From contig JBQTJI010000008.1 in NCBI GenBank assembly GCA_052387255.1, positions 62,001-126,000 of the forward strand: 64,000 nt of DNA. The letters run 5' to 3'. Shown here in pieces: positions 26,827-36,285 of the stretch. Under the pieces are notes generated by a model that saw nothing but the letters and a program-made list of their open reading frames with translations, had not been told where the DNA came from and did not search any database. Within the stretch, counting starts at the first letter, position 1. Each line of letters opens with the position of its first letter. This DNA comes from JBBQXK01 sp052387255. Lineage in GTDB: Bacteria > Pseudomonadota > Alphaproteobacteria > Rhodobacterales > Rhodobacteraceae. Made by a program: the position numbers and the translations under genes.

Positions 26827-28092
26827 GTGGACCATTTCCTCTATCGCGACGGCATCCTGCACGCCGAGGATGTGGCGATCCCCGACATCGCGGCGGCGGT
26901 CGGCACGCCGTTCTATGTCTATTCCGCCGCCACCCTGACCCGCCACTACCGCCTGTTCACCGAGGCCCTGTCCCCCCTGCCGCACCAGGTGTGCTTTGCC
27001 ATCAAGTCGCTGTCGAACCTGGCCGTTCTGAAACTGCTGGGCGACCTGGGTGCCGGCATGGATGTGGTCTCGGGCGGCGAGTACCGTCGGGCGCGGGCGG
27101 CAGGCATCCCCGGCAACCGCATCGTGTTCTCGGGCGTGGGCAAGACGCAAGCGGAAATGCGGCTGGCGCTGGAAGGCGGCGTCCGGCAGTTCAACGTCGA
27201 GAGCGAGCCCGAGATGCGGGCGCTGGCGCAGGTGGCCGCGTCGATGGGCACCGTGGCCCCCATCACCGTGCGGGTGAACCCCGACGTCGATGCGCGTACC
27301 CACGAAAAGATCGCGACCGGAAAGAAGGACAACAAGTTCGGCATTCCCATCGCCCGCGCCCGCGACGTCTTTGCCGAGGCCGCCACCCTGCCTGGCCTGC
27401 GCGTGGTCGGCATCGACGTGCACATCGGCAGCCAGTTGACCGACCTCGAGCCGTTCGAGCAGGCCTATCGCAAGGTGGCCGACCTGACCCTTGCCCTGCG
27501 CGCCGATGGCCACGCCATCGAGCGGCTGGACCTGGGCGGCGGCCTTGGCATCCCCTACACCCGGTCGAACGAGGCCCCGCCCCTGCCGATGGACTATGGC
27601 GCGCTGATCAAGCGCACCGTCGGGCATCTGGGCTGCGAAATCGAGATCGAGCCGGGGCGGCTGATCTCGGGCAATGCGGGGCTGCTGGTGTCGCAAGTGA
27701 TCTACGTGAAGCAGGGCGAGGGCCGGGATTTCCTGATCCTGGACGCGGCGATGAACGACCTGGTCCGCCCGTCGATGTACGGCGCGCATCATGACATCGT
27801 GCCCGTCATCGAACCCGTGCCGGGCTCCGAGAGCCAGGCCTATGACGTGGTCGGTCCCGTCTGCGAAACCGGCGACACCTTTGCCAAGGGTCGCGCGATG
27901 GTGCCGCTTGGCCCCGGCGACCTGGTCGCCTTCCGGTCGGCGGGGGCCTATGGTGCGGTCATGGCATCGGAATACAACAGCCGCCCGCTGGTGCCCGAGG
28001 TGCTGGTGCAGGACGATCACTTCGCCGTCATTCGTGCAAGACCGACGTTTGACGAAATGCTCGGGCGCGATACGATACCGGAATGGCTGTAG
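26827..28092 (+). CDS. lysA: diaminopimelate decarboxylase
   Basis: The 421-residue fold-type III PLP enzyme makes lysine from meso-diaminopimelate. The PLP lysine is in CFAIKSLSN (about residue 57), the glycine loop in LGGGLGIPY, and the active-site Cys in VCETGDTFAKG (about 350). The product starts at GTG 26827 (VDHFLYRDG...), which aligns with family N-termini; the longer in-frame ATG at 26674 would translate the palindromic repeat and is rejected. It is followed after 40 bp by the DUF4175 gene, as is common in Rhodobacterales. Confidence 0.95.
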   Translation: MDHFLYRDGILHAEDVAIPDIAAAVGTPFYVYSAATLTRHYRLFTEALSPLPHQVCFAIKSLSNLAVLKLLGDLGAGMDVVSGGEYRRARAAGIPGNRIVFSGVGKTQAEMRLALEGGVRQFNVESEPEMRALAQVAASMGTVAPITVRVNPDVDARTHEKIATGKKDNKFGIPIARARDVFAEAATLPGLRVVGIDVHIGSQLTDLEPFEQAYRKVADLTLALRADGHAIERLDLGGGLGIPYTRSNEAPPLPMDYGALIKRTVGHLGCEIEIEPGRLISGNAGLLVSQVIYVKQGEGRDFLILDAAMNDLVRPSMYGAHHDIVPVIEPVPGSESQAYDVVGPVCETGDTFAKGRAMVPLGPGDLVAFRSAGAYGAVMASEYNSRPLVPEVLVQDDHFAVIRARPTFDEMLGRDTIPEWL

Positions 28093-28132
28093 GCGCAGGC
28101 AACCCCCGTGCCCCGAACGTGGAGCCTGCGGC

Positions 28133-30670
28133 ATGACCGACAGCCTGAACGACGCCACCCTTGCCCGCCTGTCCCAGCCCTTGCGCCTGACGCTGGCGGG
28201 GGTGTGGGCCGAGCGGTTGTTGCGGGCGTTCTGGCCGCTGTGGTCGATCCTGTTCGTCACGCTGGCCGCCCTCAGCTTTGACCTGCACCAGACGCTGCCG
28301 GTCGAGGCGGCCTGGCTGGGGCTGGTGGCGGCGGTGGCCGGTTCGCTCTGGGCGCTGGTGTCGGGGCTGCGGTCGTTCCGCAGGCCGACGCGGGCCGATG
28401 CGCTGGCCCGGCTGGACGCGACGATGCCGGGGCGACCGCTGGCGACGCTGGCCGATACCCAGGCCGTCGGCACGAATGATCCTGCGTCGCAGGCCGTGTG
28501 GCAGGCCCACCGGGCGCGCATGGCGGCGCGCGCGGCGGCGGCGCGGGCGGTGGTGCCCGACCTGCGGCTGGCGCGGCAGGACCCGTTCGGCCTGCGCTTT
28601 GTCGCGCTGACGGTGCTGGTCATGGGCCTCTTGTTCGGTTCGCTCTGGCGCGCGGCGACGGTGACGGCGCTGGCCCCCGGCCAGGCCGAGGCGCTGGCGG
28701 CGGGCCCGGCCTGGGAGGGGTGGCTGCAGCCGCCGCCCTACACCGGCAAGCCCGCGCTGTACCTGAACGACATCGACGCCGACGAGATCGAGGTGCCGGT
28801 CGGCACCCGCGTGCAGATCCGCCTCTATGGCGACATCGGCGACCTGACCCTGTCGGAAACCGTGTCGGGCCGGGCGGGCACCGACGTGCCCCCGGCGTCC
28901 GACCCCGCTCAGGAATTCACCCTGACGAAGTCCGGGCAGATCGTGATCGACGGCACCGGCGGGCGCACCTGGTCCATCGTCGCCACCCCCGACAAGGCCC
29001 CGACCGTGACCCCCAAGGGCGAGGTCACGCGCGAAAAGGACGGGCGCATGCGCCTGCCCTTCGCCGCTGCCGACGACTATGGCGTGACCGGGGGCCGTGC
29101 CGAGATCACGCTGGACCTGGATGCCGTGCAGCGCCGCTATGGCCTGGCCATCGACCCCGAGGCGCGCGAGGCGCTGATCCTGGACCTGCCGATGCCGATC
29201 CGGGGCGACCGCGCGGCGTTCGAAGAGGCGCTGGTCGATGACGTGTCCAAGCACCCCTTCGCCAACCTGCCCGTGCAGGTGCGCCTGTCCGCGACCGATG
29301 CGATCAACCAGACGGGCCAGTCCGAACCGCTGACCGTCACCCTGCCGGGCAAGCGGTTCTTCGATCCCGTGGCGGCGGCGCTGGCGGAACTGCGGCGTGA
29401 TCTGCTGTGGAACCGCGCCAACGCAGCCCTGACCACGCAATGGCTGAAGGCCCTGCTGCACGAACCCGACGGCCTGATCCGCAAGGAGGGCGTGCTCGTG
29501 CGCCTGCGCGTCCTGTTGCGCAAGCTGGACGCCGAACAGGCCAGCCTCTCGCCCGAGGACCGCGACGCGATTGCGGACGAGCTGTGGGAACTGGCGCTGC
29601 TGGTCGAGGAGGGCGACCTCAAGTCGGCGATGGAACGCCTGCAGCGCGCGCAGGACCGTCTGGACGAGGCCATCCGCAACGGGGCAGACCCCGCCGAGAT
29701 CGAGGAACTGATGCAGGAAATGCGTCAGGCCATGCGCGAATACATGGAGGAACTGGCCAAGGAGGCCGAAAAGGCCCCCGGCCCGGACGAGCCGCAGCAG
29801 GACATGCAGGGCATGATGATGTCCGGCGACCAGTTGCAGCAGATGATGGACGAGTTGCAGAAGCTGATGGAAGAGGGCCGCATGGCCGAGGCCGCCGAAC
29901 TGATGGAACAGATGCGGCAGCTGATGGAAAACATGCGCATGGTCGAGGGGCAGGGCGGTCAGGGCCAGGGCCAGGGCAACCCGTCGATGCGCGACCTGGG
30001 CCAGACGCTGCGCGACCAGCAGGGCCTGTCCGACGATGCTTTCCGCGAATTGCAGGACCCCGGCCCAGGCCAGCAGGGCGAGAACGGCCAACCGCAGCAA
30101 CCCGGCGAGGGACAAGAGCCGGGCGAGGGTCAGACGGGCGAAAACGGCGAGCCCGGTCAGGGCCAGGGGTCGCTGTCCGAACGCCAGCGCGACCTGCGCG
30201 ACCGGCTGGAACGGCTGGGCCGGGGCGATCTGCCCGGTGACGGGTCAGAGGCGGGCGAAGAGGGCCGCCGCCGCCTGGACGAGGCGGGCCGTGCCATGGA
30301 GGACGCCGAACGCGCCCTGCGCGACGGCAATCTGCCCGGCGCAATGGACCGCCAGGCCGACGCCATGGAGGCGCTGCGCGAGGGCATCCGCAACTTTGGC
30401 CAGGCCATGGCCGAGGAACAGCAGCGCCAGAACGGCGGGGCCGCCGAGGGCGAGGCCTTCGGCAATGCCGACCCGTCCGGGCCGCAGGACCCGCTGGGCC
30501 GCGAACCCGGCGACGGCGCGCGCATCGGATCGGACCGCAACGCGCTGCAGGGTGACGACGTGTACCGCCGGGCCGAGGAACTGCTTGGCGAGATTCGCCG
30601 CCGTCAGGGCGATCAGGCCCGCCCGCAGGGCGAGCGCGACTATCTCAGCCGCCTGCTCGACCTGTTCTGA
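28133..30670 (+). CDS. DUF4175/TIGR02302 membrane-anchored protein
   Basis: The 845-residue protein has two N-terminal hydrophobic helices (about 30-70), another near 160-180, a periplasmic-type middle region, then from about 560 a long Met/Gln/Glu-rich helical stretch (repeats like MQEMRQAMREYMEELAKE) and a Gly/Gln-rich low-complexity linker (about 605-690). This matches the alphaproteobacterial TIGR02302 family of unknown function. An envelope-related role is plausible given the membrane anchor. The 3' end is convergent with the zinc-ribbon gene across a REP-like repeat. Confidence 0.88.
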   Translation: MTDSLNDATLARLSQPLRLTLAGVWAERLLRAFWPLWSILFVTLAALSFDLHQTLPVEAAWLGLVAAVAGSLWALVSGLRSFRRPTRADALARLDATMPGRPLATLADTQAVGTNDPASQAVWQAHRARMAARAAAARAVVPDLRLARQDPFGLRFVALTVLVMGLLFGSLWRAATVTALAPGQAEALAAGPAWEGWLQPPPYTGKPALYLNDIDADEIEVPVGTRVQIRLYGDIGDLTLSETVSGRAGTDVPPASDPAQEFTLTKSGQIVIDGTGGRTWSIVATPDKAPTVTPKGEVTREKDGRMRLPFAAADDYGVTGGRAEITLDLDAVQRRYGLAIDPEAREALILDLPMPIRGDRAAFEEALVDDVSKHPFANLPVQVRLSATDAINQTGQSEPLTVTLPGKRFFDPVAAALAELRRDLLWNRANAALTTQWLKALLHEPDGLIRKEGVLVRLRVLLRKLDAEQASLSPEDRDAIADELWELALLVEEGDLKSAMERLQRAQDRLDEAIRNGADPAEIEELMQEMRQAMREYMEELAKEAEKAPGPDEPQQDMQGMMMSGDQLQQMMDELQKLMEEGRMAEAAELMEQMRQLMENMRMVEGQGGQGQGQGNPSMRDLGQTLRDQQGLSDDAFRELQDPGPGQQGENGQPQQPGEGQEPGEGQTGENGEPGQGQGSLSERQRDLRDRLERLGRGDLPGDGSEAGEEGRRRLDEAGRAMEDAERALRDGNLPGAMDRQADAMEALREGIRNFGQAMAEEQQRQNGGAAEGEAFGNADPSGPQDPLGREPGDGARIGSDRNALQGDDVYRRAEELLGEIRRRQGDQARPQGERDYLSRLLDLF

Positions 30671-30693
30671 CGCGGATTGCCGTTCAGCGGCCG

Positions 30694-30784
30694 CCCGCGC
30701 CGGTCGCCCCGGCGAGGCCGGGACCCCGATGGTCTGGGCGCGAGGGATCGGGGCCCCGGCCTTCGCCGGGGCGACCGGCGCGGG
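30694..30784. repeat. REP-like GC-rich inverted repeat, copy 3
   Basis: Arms of 29-30 bases (left begins CCCGCGCCGGTCGCCCCGGCG, right ends GGCGACCGGCGCGGG) are complementary except for one missing base. The element sits between two convergent genes, 24 bp after the DUF4175 stop, so it may serve as a bidirectional terminator. Confidence 0.8.
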
Positions 30785-30847
30785 ATGCAAGCGAAGGAAC
30801 GCGACTGGCGCCGGCGGCAGACCGCCCCCTGCCCGCCTGACCGGGAT

Positions 30848-31693
30848 TCAACCCTCGCCGGTCAGTCCCCGCAACCCGCCTGCCGCCGACTGCATCAGCC
30901 CGTCCAGCCAGACGCGCAGCGCATCGACCGTGGCGACATAGGCGGTCAGCGTGGGGGCAACGGTCGGAAACCGCGCGGACAGCTGCGGGGCCATGGCATA
31001 GACGATGACCAGCACCACCGCCGCCAGCAGCACCGAGAAGAACCCGCTGCGGAACGCCCCACGCCGTGGCGCGGGGGCCAGGGCGGCCGCCATCTCGTGG
31101 TCGCGCGCCTCGCTGCCGGGGCGCAGGGTCGAGTTGATCTCTTCGATGTCGGGCAGCAGGTCGCGACGCGGATTGGGGCGCTGGGACACCGGATGGTCGG
31201 GCACATCGCCGGTCAGGTCCTCGATCGGACGGGCGGGGGGCGGCGGAACGGCAGCGGCGCGGGCCGCAGGTTCGAGCGGCCCAAGTTCGGCCTGCGTCTC
31301 CAGCCGCGCGGCCTCGGCGCGCCGTTCGGCGGCCTCGCGCGCGGCCTCTTCGCGCAGCACGGTCAGCAGGTTGTCGTCCAGCGTCCGCCGGACCGGCCCC
31401 TCGGCGGTCGCGGCAAGTGGCGGGGTGGGGGGATGCGGGGCGGCAGCGGGGGCGACAGCCTGCGGCGCATCCGGGATCGGGGCCGATGGGTGGTCCTGAA
31501 CGGGGGGCGGTGGTGCGGCAGCGGCGACCGGGGCCTCGTCGTCTTCCGCAAGGGCCATGTCGAGTGACAGATCGGCCGACATCTGGAACCACGCATGCCC
31601 ACAATTCGAGCATTGCACATCCCGCCCGCCCTGCGGAATGGCACCGTCGTCCACCTCGTACTGCGCATCACAGTTCGGGCAAATCAGACGCAT
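30848..31693 (-). CDS. zinc-ribbon domain protein with one membrane helix
   Basis: The 281-residue protein has an N-terminal zinc ribbon (CPNC near residues 5-8 and CSNC near 28-31, of the MJ0042/zinc_ribbon_5 type), a long Pro/Ala-rich and charged linker, and a single hydrophobic helix near 218-238. Cytoplasmic N-terminus and envelope anchoring are expected. Function is unknown. It is divergent from ftsE, a conserved neighbourhood in Rhodobacterales. Start ATG 31693 gives the usual MRLICPNC N-terminus. Confidence 0.85.
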   Translation of the reverse strand: MRLICPNCDAQYEVDDGAIPQGGRDVQCSNCGHAWFQMSADLSLDMALAEDDEAPVAAAAPPPPVQDHPSAPIPDAPQAVAPAAAPHPPTPPLAATAEGPVRRTLDDNLLTVLREEAAREAAERRAEAARLETQAELGPLEPAARAAAVPPPPARPIEDLTGDVPDHPVSQRPNPRRDLLPDIEEINSTLRPGSEARDHEMAAALAPAPRRGAFRSGFFSVLLAAVVLVIVYAMAPQLSARFPTVAPTLTAYVATVDALRVWLDGLMQSAAGGLRGLTGEG

Positions 31694-31867
31694 CCACCGA
31701 TCCCCGTTCGTCCTGTCGAAACCGTTAACTGACTTGTACGCCCGCCGCCGCGCATATCCAAGCCCTTGCGGCACTGGACGGTGTACGCCTGCATGCAATT
31801 CCGGTCATTGAAACCCTGCCTGCTTTCGCGCAAACCTGCGCCGGTGGTCCGGACGGAGCCCGCACGC

Positions 31868-32539
31868 GTGATCGTCTTCGAAAATGTGGCCTACAGCTAT
31901 GGCGGCGGAGAGCTGTTGTCCGAGGTCAACCTGCGGCTGGCCCCCGGATCGTTCCACTTCCTGACCGGGCCGTCGGGGGCGGGAAAGTCCACCCTGCTGA
32001 AACTCTGCTATGCCGAACTTCTGCCCACGGCGGGCCGCGTGACGCTGTTCGACCGCGAGGTGCGCAGCCTGCGGCGCGACGAGGTGGCGCGGATGCGGCG
32101 GCGCATGGGCGTGGTACACCAGGACTGCCAGTTTCTGGATCACCTGCCCCTGACCGCCAACGTCATGCTGCCCCTGTCGGTCTCGGGGCGCACGACGACG
32201 CCGAAGGACCTGATCGACCTCTTGACCTGGGTCGGCCTCGACAAGCTGGGCGACCAGTTGCCGCCGCAACTGTCGGGCGGCGAACGCCAGCGCGCCGCCC
32301 TGGCCCGCGCGGTGATCATGTCGCCCGATGTCATCCTGGCCGACGAACCCACCGGCAACGTCGACTGGGAGATGTCGCTGCGCCTGCTGACGCTGCTGGT
32401 CGAACTGAACAAGATGGGCAAGACCGTGCTGGTCGCCACGCATGACCTGAACCTGATCCGCACCGCCAAGGCGCAGGTGCCCGCCCGCGTCCTGCGCATC
32501 GCCAAGCGGCGCGTGCAACTGGCCGGGGCCGACCTGTGA
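31868..32539 (+). CDS. ftsE: cell-division ABC ATPase FtsE
   Basis: The ATPase of about 223 residues has Walker A GPSGAGKST, signature LSGGERQR, Walker B VILADEPTGN and a switch His in ATHD. It pairs with FtsX to activate septal peptidoglycan hydrolases. The call uses GTG 31868 (VIVFENVAYSYGG), preceded by GGAG; an ATG at 31793 would add 25 residues absent from family members. It overlaps ftsX by 4 bases (GTGA). Confidence 0.92.
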   Translation: MIVFENVAYSYGGGELLSEVNLRLAPGSFHFLTGPSGAGKSTLLKLCYAELLPTAGRVTLFDREVRSLRRDEVARMRRRMGVVHQDCQFLDHLPLTANVMLPLSVSGRTTTPKDLIDLLTWVGLDKLGDQLPPQLSGGERQRAALARAVIMSPDVILADEPTGNVDWEMSLRLLTLLVELNKMGKTVLVATHDLNLIRTAKAQVPARVLRIAKRRVQLAGADL

Positions 32540-33408
32540 CCGGCGCGCTTCCCTCGGACCGGGTGGTACCGCCGACCGGCCCGACCGCCTGGCTGACCGG
32601 GTTCACCGCCGCCGCGATGACGTTCCTTGCGGTCTTTGCCCTGGCCCTGTCGCTGGCCGCAGGTCGGCTGGCCGAACGCTGGGCGGGGGCCTTGTCGCAG
32701 ACCGCGACCGTGCGCATCTCGGCCCCCGCCGACCAGATGCAGGCCCAGGTCGCCGCCGTGCTGGACGTGCTGACCACCACGCCCGGCATCGCCAGCGCGC
32801 AGGCCCTGACCGAAGAGGACACGCGCGCCCTGCTGGAACCCTGGTTCGGCCCCGACCTGCCGCTTGACGCCCTGCCGGTGCCACGCCTGGTCGAACTGGT
32901 GGAAACCGCTGCCGGCTATGACGGCGAGGGGCTGCGGCAAAGGCTGGCCGCCGAGGCCCCCGGTGCGGTGCTGGACGACCACACCCGCTGGCGCCGCCCC
33001 CTTGCCGTGGCGGCGGAACGCCTGCGCCTTCTGGCGGCGCTGTCTCTGGGGCTGATCGGGGCGTCGCTGGCCACCATGGTGACGCTGGCCGCCAGCGCGG
33101 CCCTGGCGGCCAATGCGCAGGTGATCCGCGTGCTGCGGCTGGTCGGCGCGCAGGACAGCTTCATCGCCCGCGCCTTTGTCCGCCGGTTCACGCTGCGCAC
33201 CTTCTGGGGGGCCTCGGCAGGTGCGCTGGCGGGGCTGATCGGCGTGGCGCTGCTGCCATCCGCCGATGCCGCAGGCGGGTTCCTCACCGGCCTCGGGTTT
33301 CAGGGCGCGGGCTGGCTGTGGCCTCTCGTCCTGCCACCCGTTGCGGGCATCGTCGCCTTCATCGCCACCCGCATCGCCGCCTTCGCCAAACTGCGGGAGC
33401 TGACCTGA
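32536..33408 (+). CDS. ftsX: cell-division membrane protein FtsX
   Basis: The 290-residue FtsX-like permease has one N-terminal membrane helix (about 20-45), a periplasmic domain, and three C-terminal helices (about 170-195, 225-245, 255-280). It starts at GTG 32536 within the ftsE stop. Together they transmit ATP hydrolysis to periplasmic amidase activation at the septum. Immediately followed by plsC with no intergenic bases. Confidence 0.9.
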   Translation: MTGALPSDRVVPPTGPTAWLTGFTAAAMTFLAVFALALSLAAGRLAERWAGALSQTATVRISAPADQMQAQVAAVLDVLTTTPGIASAQALTEEDTRALLEPWFGPDLPLDALPVPRLVELVETAAGYDGEGLRQRLAAEAPGAVLDDHTRWRRPLAVAAERLRLLAALSLGLIGASLATMVTLAASAALAANAQVIRVLRLVGAQDSFIARAFVRRFTLRTFWGASAGALAGLIGVALLPSADAAGGFLTGLGFQGAGWLWPLVLPPVAGIVAFIATRIAAFAKLRELT

Positions 33409-34170
33409 ATGCGCACCCTGCTGCAATGGCCCTTGTCGATCCTGTTCGTCATCCAGATGTACGCGGCGATGCTGGTGCTGGCCATCGTCTTCACCCCCTT
33501 CGCCATCTTCAGCCGCAACGCGGCCTACATGGCGATGTTCAGCTATTGCCGCTGGGTGCGGTTCACTGCGCGCTGGATGGTCGGCCTGCGGTCCGAGGTC
33601 CGGGGTGAGGTGCCGACGTTCGAGGCGCTGGTCGCCGCCAAGCACCAGAGCTTTTTCGACATCCTGCTGATCTTCGGGGCCCTGCCGCGGCCCCGCTTCA
33701 TCATGAAACGCGAACTGATCTATGCGCCGATCCTGGGGCAATACGCGCTGAAGATCGGCTGCATCCCGGTGGATCGCGGCAAGCGCGGCCAGGCGATCAC
33801 CAAGATGAAGGCCGACGTGGCGGCGGGCGCGGCCGATCCGGGGCAGATCATCATCTATCCCCAGGGCACGCGCGTCGCCCCCGGTGCACGGATGCCCTAC
33901 AAGGTGGGGACGGGCCTGCTGTACGAACAGCTGGCCCAGCCCTGCGTGCCGGTCGCCACCAACGTGGGCCTGTTCTGGCCCAAGCGCGGCATCCTGCGGA
34001 AACCCGGCCTCGCGGTGGTCGAGTTCCTGCCGCCGATCCCGCCCGGTCAGCCTGTGGCCACCTTCATGGCGGCGCTGGAATCCGCCGTCGAAACCGGGTC
34101 GGACCGGCTGATGGCCGAGGCGGGCCTTGTCGCCCCGCCCCGGCAAACCGCCGTCAGTTCGTCATCGTGA
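33409..34170 (+). CDS. plsC: 1-acyl-sn-glycerol-3-phosphate acyltransferase
   Basis: The 253-residue membrane acyltransferase has the H-x4-D catalytic motif (KHQSFFD, about residue 78), the motif IIYPQGTR (about 151, EGTR with Gln in place of Glu), and an N-terminal hydrophobic helix. It acylates lysophosphatidic acid to phosphatidic acid. It directly abuts ftsX and its end overlaps the convergent lipoprotein gene by 17 bases. Confidence 0.88.
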   Translation: MRTLLQWPLSILFVIQMYAAMLVLAIVFTPFAIFSRNAAYMAMFSYCRWVRFTARWMVGLRSEVRGEVPTFEALVAAKHQSFFDILLIFGALPRPRFIMKRELIYAPILGQYALKIGCIPVDRGKRGQAITKMKADVAAGAADPGQIIIYPQGTRVAPGARMPYKVGTGLLYEQLAQPCVPVATNVGLFWPKRGILRKPGLAVVEFLPPIPPGQPVATFMAALESAVETGSDRLMAEAGLVAPPRQTAVSSSS

Positions 34171-34294
34171 CGCCGACGCTGGCCTCGCCCGAGATGGTGA
34201 TGCCATCGGTCTTGGGCTTGGGCGCGGTCGGCGGGCCATCGGCACCGCAGGCGGTCAGCGCGAAGGCCAGGGCAAGCAGGGGCATCAGACGCAT
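34154..34294 (-). CDS. small LptM-like lipoprotein
   Basis: The 46-residue product has a signal sequence (MRLMPLLALAFA) with lipobox LTAC (Cys15) followed by GADGPPTAPKP, the pattern of the short LptM/YifL-type lipoproteins that help assemble the LPS translocon LptD in enterobacteria. It sits just downstream of argH on the same strand, a placement conserved in many alphaproteobacteria. The function here is inferred from motif and position. Confidence 0.7.
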   Translation of the reverse strand: MRLMPLLALAFALTACGADGPPTAPKPKTDGITISGEASVGVTMTN

Positions 34295-34316
34295 TTGGAA
34301 CCTCGTTCGTTGACAG

Positions 34317-35702
34317 TCACAGGACCGCTTTCCAGCGGGCAATTTCGGCACGCACCCGGTCGGGGGCCGTGCCGCCATGCGACGTGCGGCTGCGGACCGA
34401 GTTGTCCACGCCCAGCACGCCGAAGACCTCGCCGGTGATCCCGGCATGAACCGATTGCATCGCCGCCAGCGTCAGGTCGGGCAGATCCACGCCCTGCGCC
34501 TCGGCCATCGCCACCAGCCGACCCGTCACATGATGCGCCTCGCGGAACGGCAGGTCCAGCGTGCGGACCAGCCAGTCGGCCAGGTCGGTGGCAGTCGAAA
34601 ACCCCGATGACGCGGCGGCGGCCAGGGCGTCACGGTTGGCCGTCATGTCGCCGACCATGCCGGTCATCGCCGCCAGCGACAGCATCAGGCTGTCGGCGGC
34701 GTCAAAGACCTGCTCCTTGTCTTCCTGCATGTCCTTGGAATAGGTCAGCGCCAGCCCCTTCATCACCGTGAAGAGCGCCACTGTCGCCCCCAGGATGCGC
34801 CCCAGCTTGGCCCGCAGCAACTCGGCCGCATCGGGGTTCTTCTTCTGCGGCATGATCGAGGACCCGGTGGTCCAGCGGTCCGACAACCGCACGAAACGGA
34901 ACTGCGCGGATGACCAGATCACCAGCTCTTCGGCGAACCGCGACAGGTGCATGGCGCAGATGCTGCTGGCCCCCAGGAACTCCAGCGCGAAATCGCGGTC
35001 GCTGACACTGTCCAGGCTGTTCGCTGTCGGGCGGTCGAACCCAAGGGCGGCGGCGGTCATCGCCCGGTCGATGGGAAAGCTGGTCCCCGCCAGCGCCGCC
35101 GCGCCCAGGGGGCATTCGTTCATCCGTGCCCGCGCGTCGGCGAACCGCCCCCTGTCCCGCGCGAGCATCTCGACATAGGCCATCATGTGGTGGCCCCAGG
35201 TCACCGGCTGCGCCACCTGCAGATGCGTGAACCCCGGCATCACCCAGTCCGCCCCCGCCTCGGCCTGGCGCAGGAAGGCCCGCATCAGCGCGGTGATCCC
35301 GTCGATGGCCGCATCGCACTGGTCGCGCACCCACAACCGGAAATCCACCGCCACCTGGTCGTTGCGGCTGCGCGCCGTGTGCAGCCGCTTGGCCGGTTCG
35401 CCGATGATCTCGGCCAGCCGGGCCTCGATGTTCATGTGGATGTCCTCGTACGCCACCCGGAACGGAAAGCTGCCCGCCTCGATCTCTGACAAGACCGTGA
35501 GCAGCCCTTCCCCGATGGCCGCCGCATCGCTATCGCTGAGGATGCCCGTGGCCGCCAGCATGGTGGCATGGGCACGGCTGCCCGCGATGTCCTGGGGTGC
35601 AAGCCGGCGGTCGAACCCGATCGAGGCGTTGATCGCCTGCATGATCGCGTCCGGTCCGGCGGCAAAACGCCCGCCCCACATGGCATTGGCAGTGTCGGTC
35701 AT
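34317..35702 (-). CDS. argH: argininosuccinate lyase
   Basis: The 461-residue lyase of the fumarase/aspartase superfamily has signature GSSIMPQKKNPD (about 280-291), the catalytic His-containing THLQVAQP, and TARSRNDQ near 110. It releases arginine and fumarate in arginine biosynthesis. Start ATG 35702 aligns with family N-termini (MWGGRF). Its start is only 24 bp from the divergent tlpA start, so the promoter must lie partly in the neighbouring gene. Confidence 0.96.
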   Translation of the reverse strand: MTDTANAMWGGRFAAGPDAIMQAINASIGFDRRLAPQDIAGSRAHATMLAATGILSDSDAAAIGEGLLTVLSEIEAGSFPFRVAYEDIHMNIEARLAEIIGEPAKRLHTARSRNDQVAVDFRLWVRDQCDAAIDGITALMRAFLRQAEAGADWVMPGFTHLQVAQPVTWGHHMMAYVEMLARDRGRFADARARMNECPLGAAALAGTSFPIDRAMTAAALGFDRPTANSLDSVSDRDFALEFLGASSICAMHLSRFAEELVIWSSAQFRFVRLSDRWTTGSSIMPQKKNPDAAELLRAKLGRILGATVALFTVMKGLALTYSKDMQEDKEQVFDAADSLMLSLAAMTGMVGDMTANRDALAAAASSGFSTATDLADWLVRTLDLPFREAHHVTGRLVAMAEAQGVDLPDLTLAAMQSVHAGITGEVFGVLGVDNSVRSRTSHGGTAPDRVRAEIARWKAVL

Positions 35703-35726
35703 CGGTGCGGCTTTCAAGGAGGGATC

Positions 35727-36263
35727 ATGCGTCTGTCGGTTGCGATGCTCTACACGGCGCTGATGCTGGGCGCAAATCCGGGCGCGGCGGATGTCGCGGC
35801 GGCGGCGGCGGCCCGCGCAGGCGACATGCGCAAGCTGGTTTTCCACGAGGTGCCGCAGCCGATCCCCGACGCGGCGCTGCTGGGGTTGGACGAGGCCCCC
35901 CGGTCACTGTCCGAATGGCGCGGGAAATGGGTGGTGGTGAACTTCTGGGCCACCTGGTGCGCCCCCTGCCGCACCGAAATGCCCGCGCTCGACCGTCTGG
36001 CTGCGGGCGGCACCACCGTCGTCACCGTCGCCACCGGCCGCAACCCCGTGCCCGCCATCGAACGCTTCTGGTCCGAAACCGGCATCACCCACCTGCCCGT
36101 CCTGCGCGACCCGTCGTCAGAGCTGTCGCGCGGCATGGCCATCTTTGGCCTGCCGGTGACGATCATCCTCAACCCCGAGGGGCAAGAGGTCGCCCGCCTG
36201 GTCGGCGATGCCGCCTGGGACGCGCCCGAGGCGAAGGCGGTGCTCGAGGCATTGGCGCGGTAG
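35727..36263 (+). CDS. tlpA: TlpA-like thioredoxin-fold disulfide reductase
   Basis: The 178-residue protein has a short signal peptide (residues 1-21, ending near GAAD) and a TlpA/ResE thioredoxin fold with active site WCAPC (about residue 75) and cis-Pro loop GLPVT. It acts in the periplasm, reducing disulfides, possibly for cytochrome or oxidase maturation. A perfect SD (AAGGAGGG) precedes ATG 35727. Head-to-head with argH. A 10-bp-stem terminator palindrome follows at once. Confidence 0.88.
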   Translation: MRLSVAMLYTALMLGANPGAADVAAAAAARAGDMRKLVFHEVPQPIPDAALLGLDEAPRSLSEWRGKWVVVNFWATWCAPCRTEMPALDRLAAGGTTVVTVATGRNPVPAIERFWSETGITHLPVLRDPSSELSRGMAIFGLPVTIILNPEGQEVARLVGDAAWDAPEAKAVLEALAR

Positions 36264-36284
36264 GGTGCGTGCAAGCACGCACCC
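36263..36284. terminator. 22-bp palindrome between tlpA and phaB
   Basis: GGGTGCGTGC-AA-GCACGCACCC is a perfect 10-bp stem with a two-base loop, overlapping the tlpA stop and ending 2 bp before the phaB stop. It probably terminates both convergent transcripts. The same motif, with TT in the loop, occurs on the other side of phaB at 37107-37126. Confidence 0.65.
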
Positions 36285-36285
36285 T

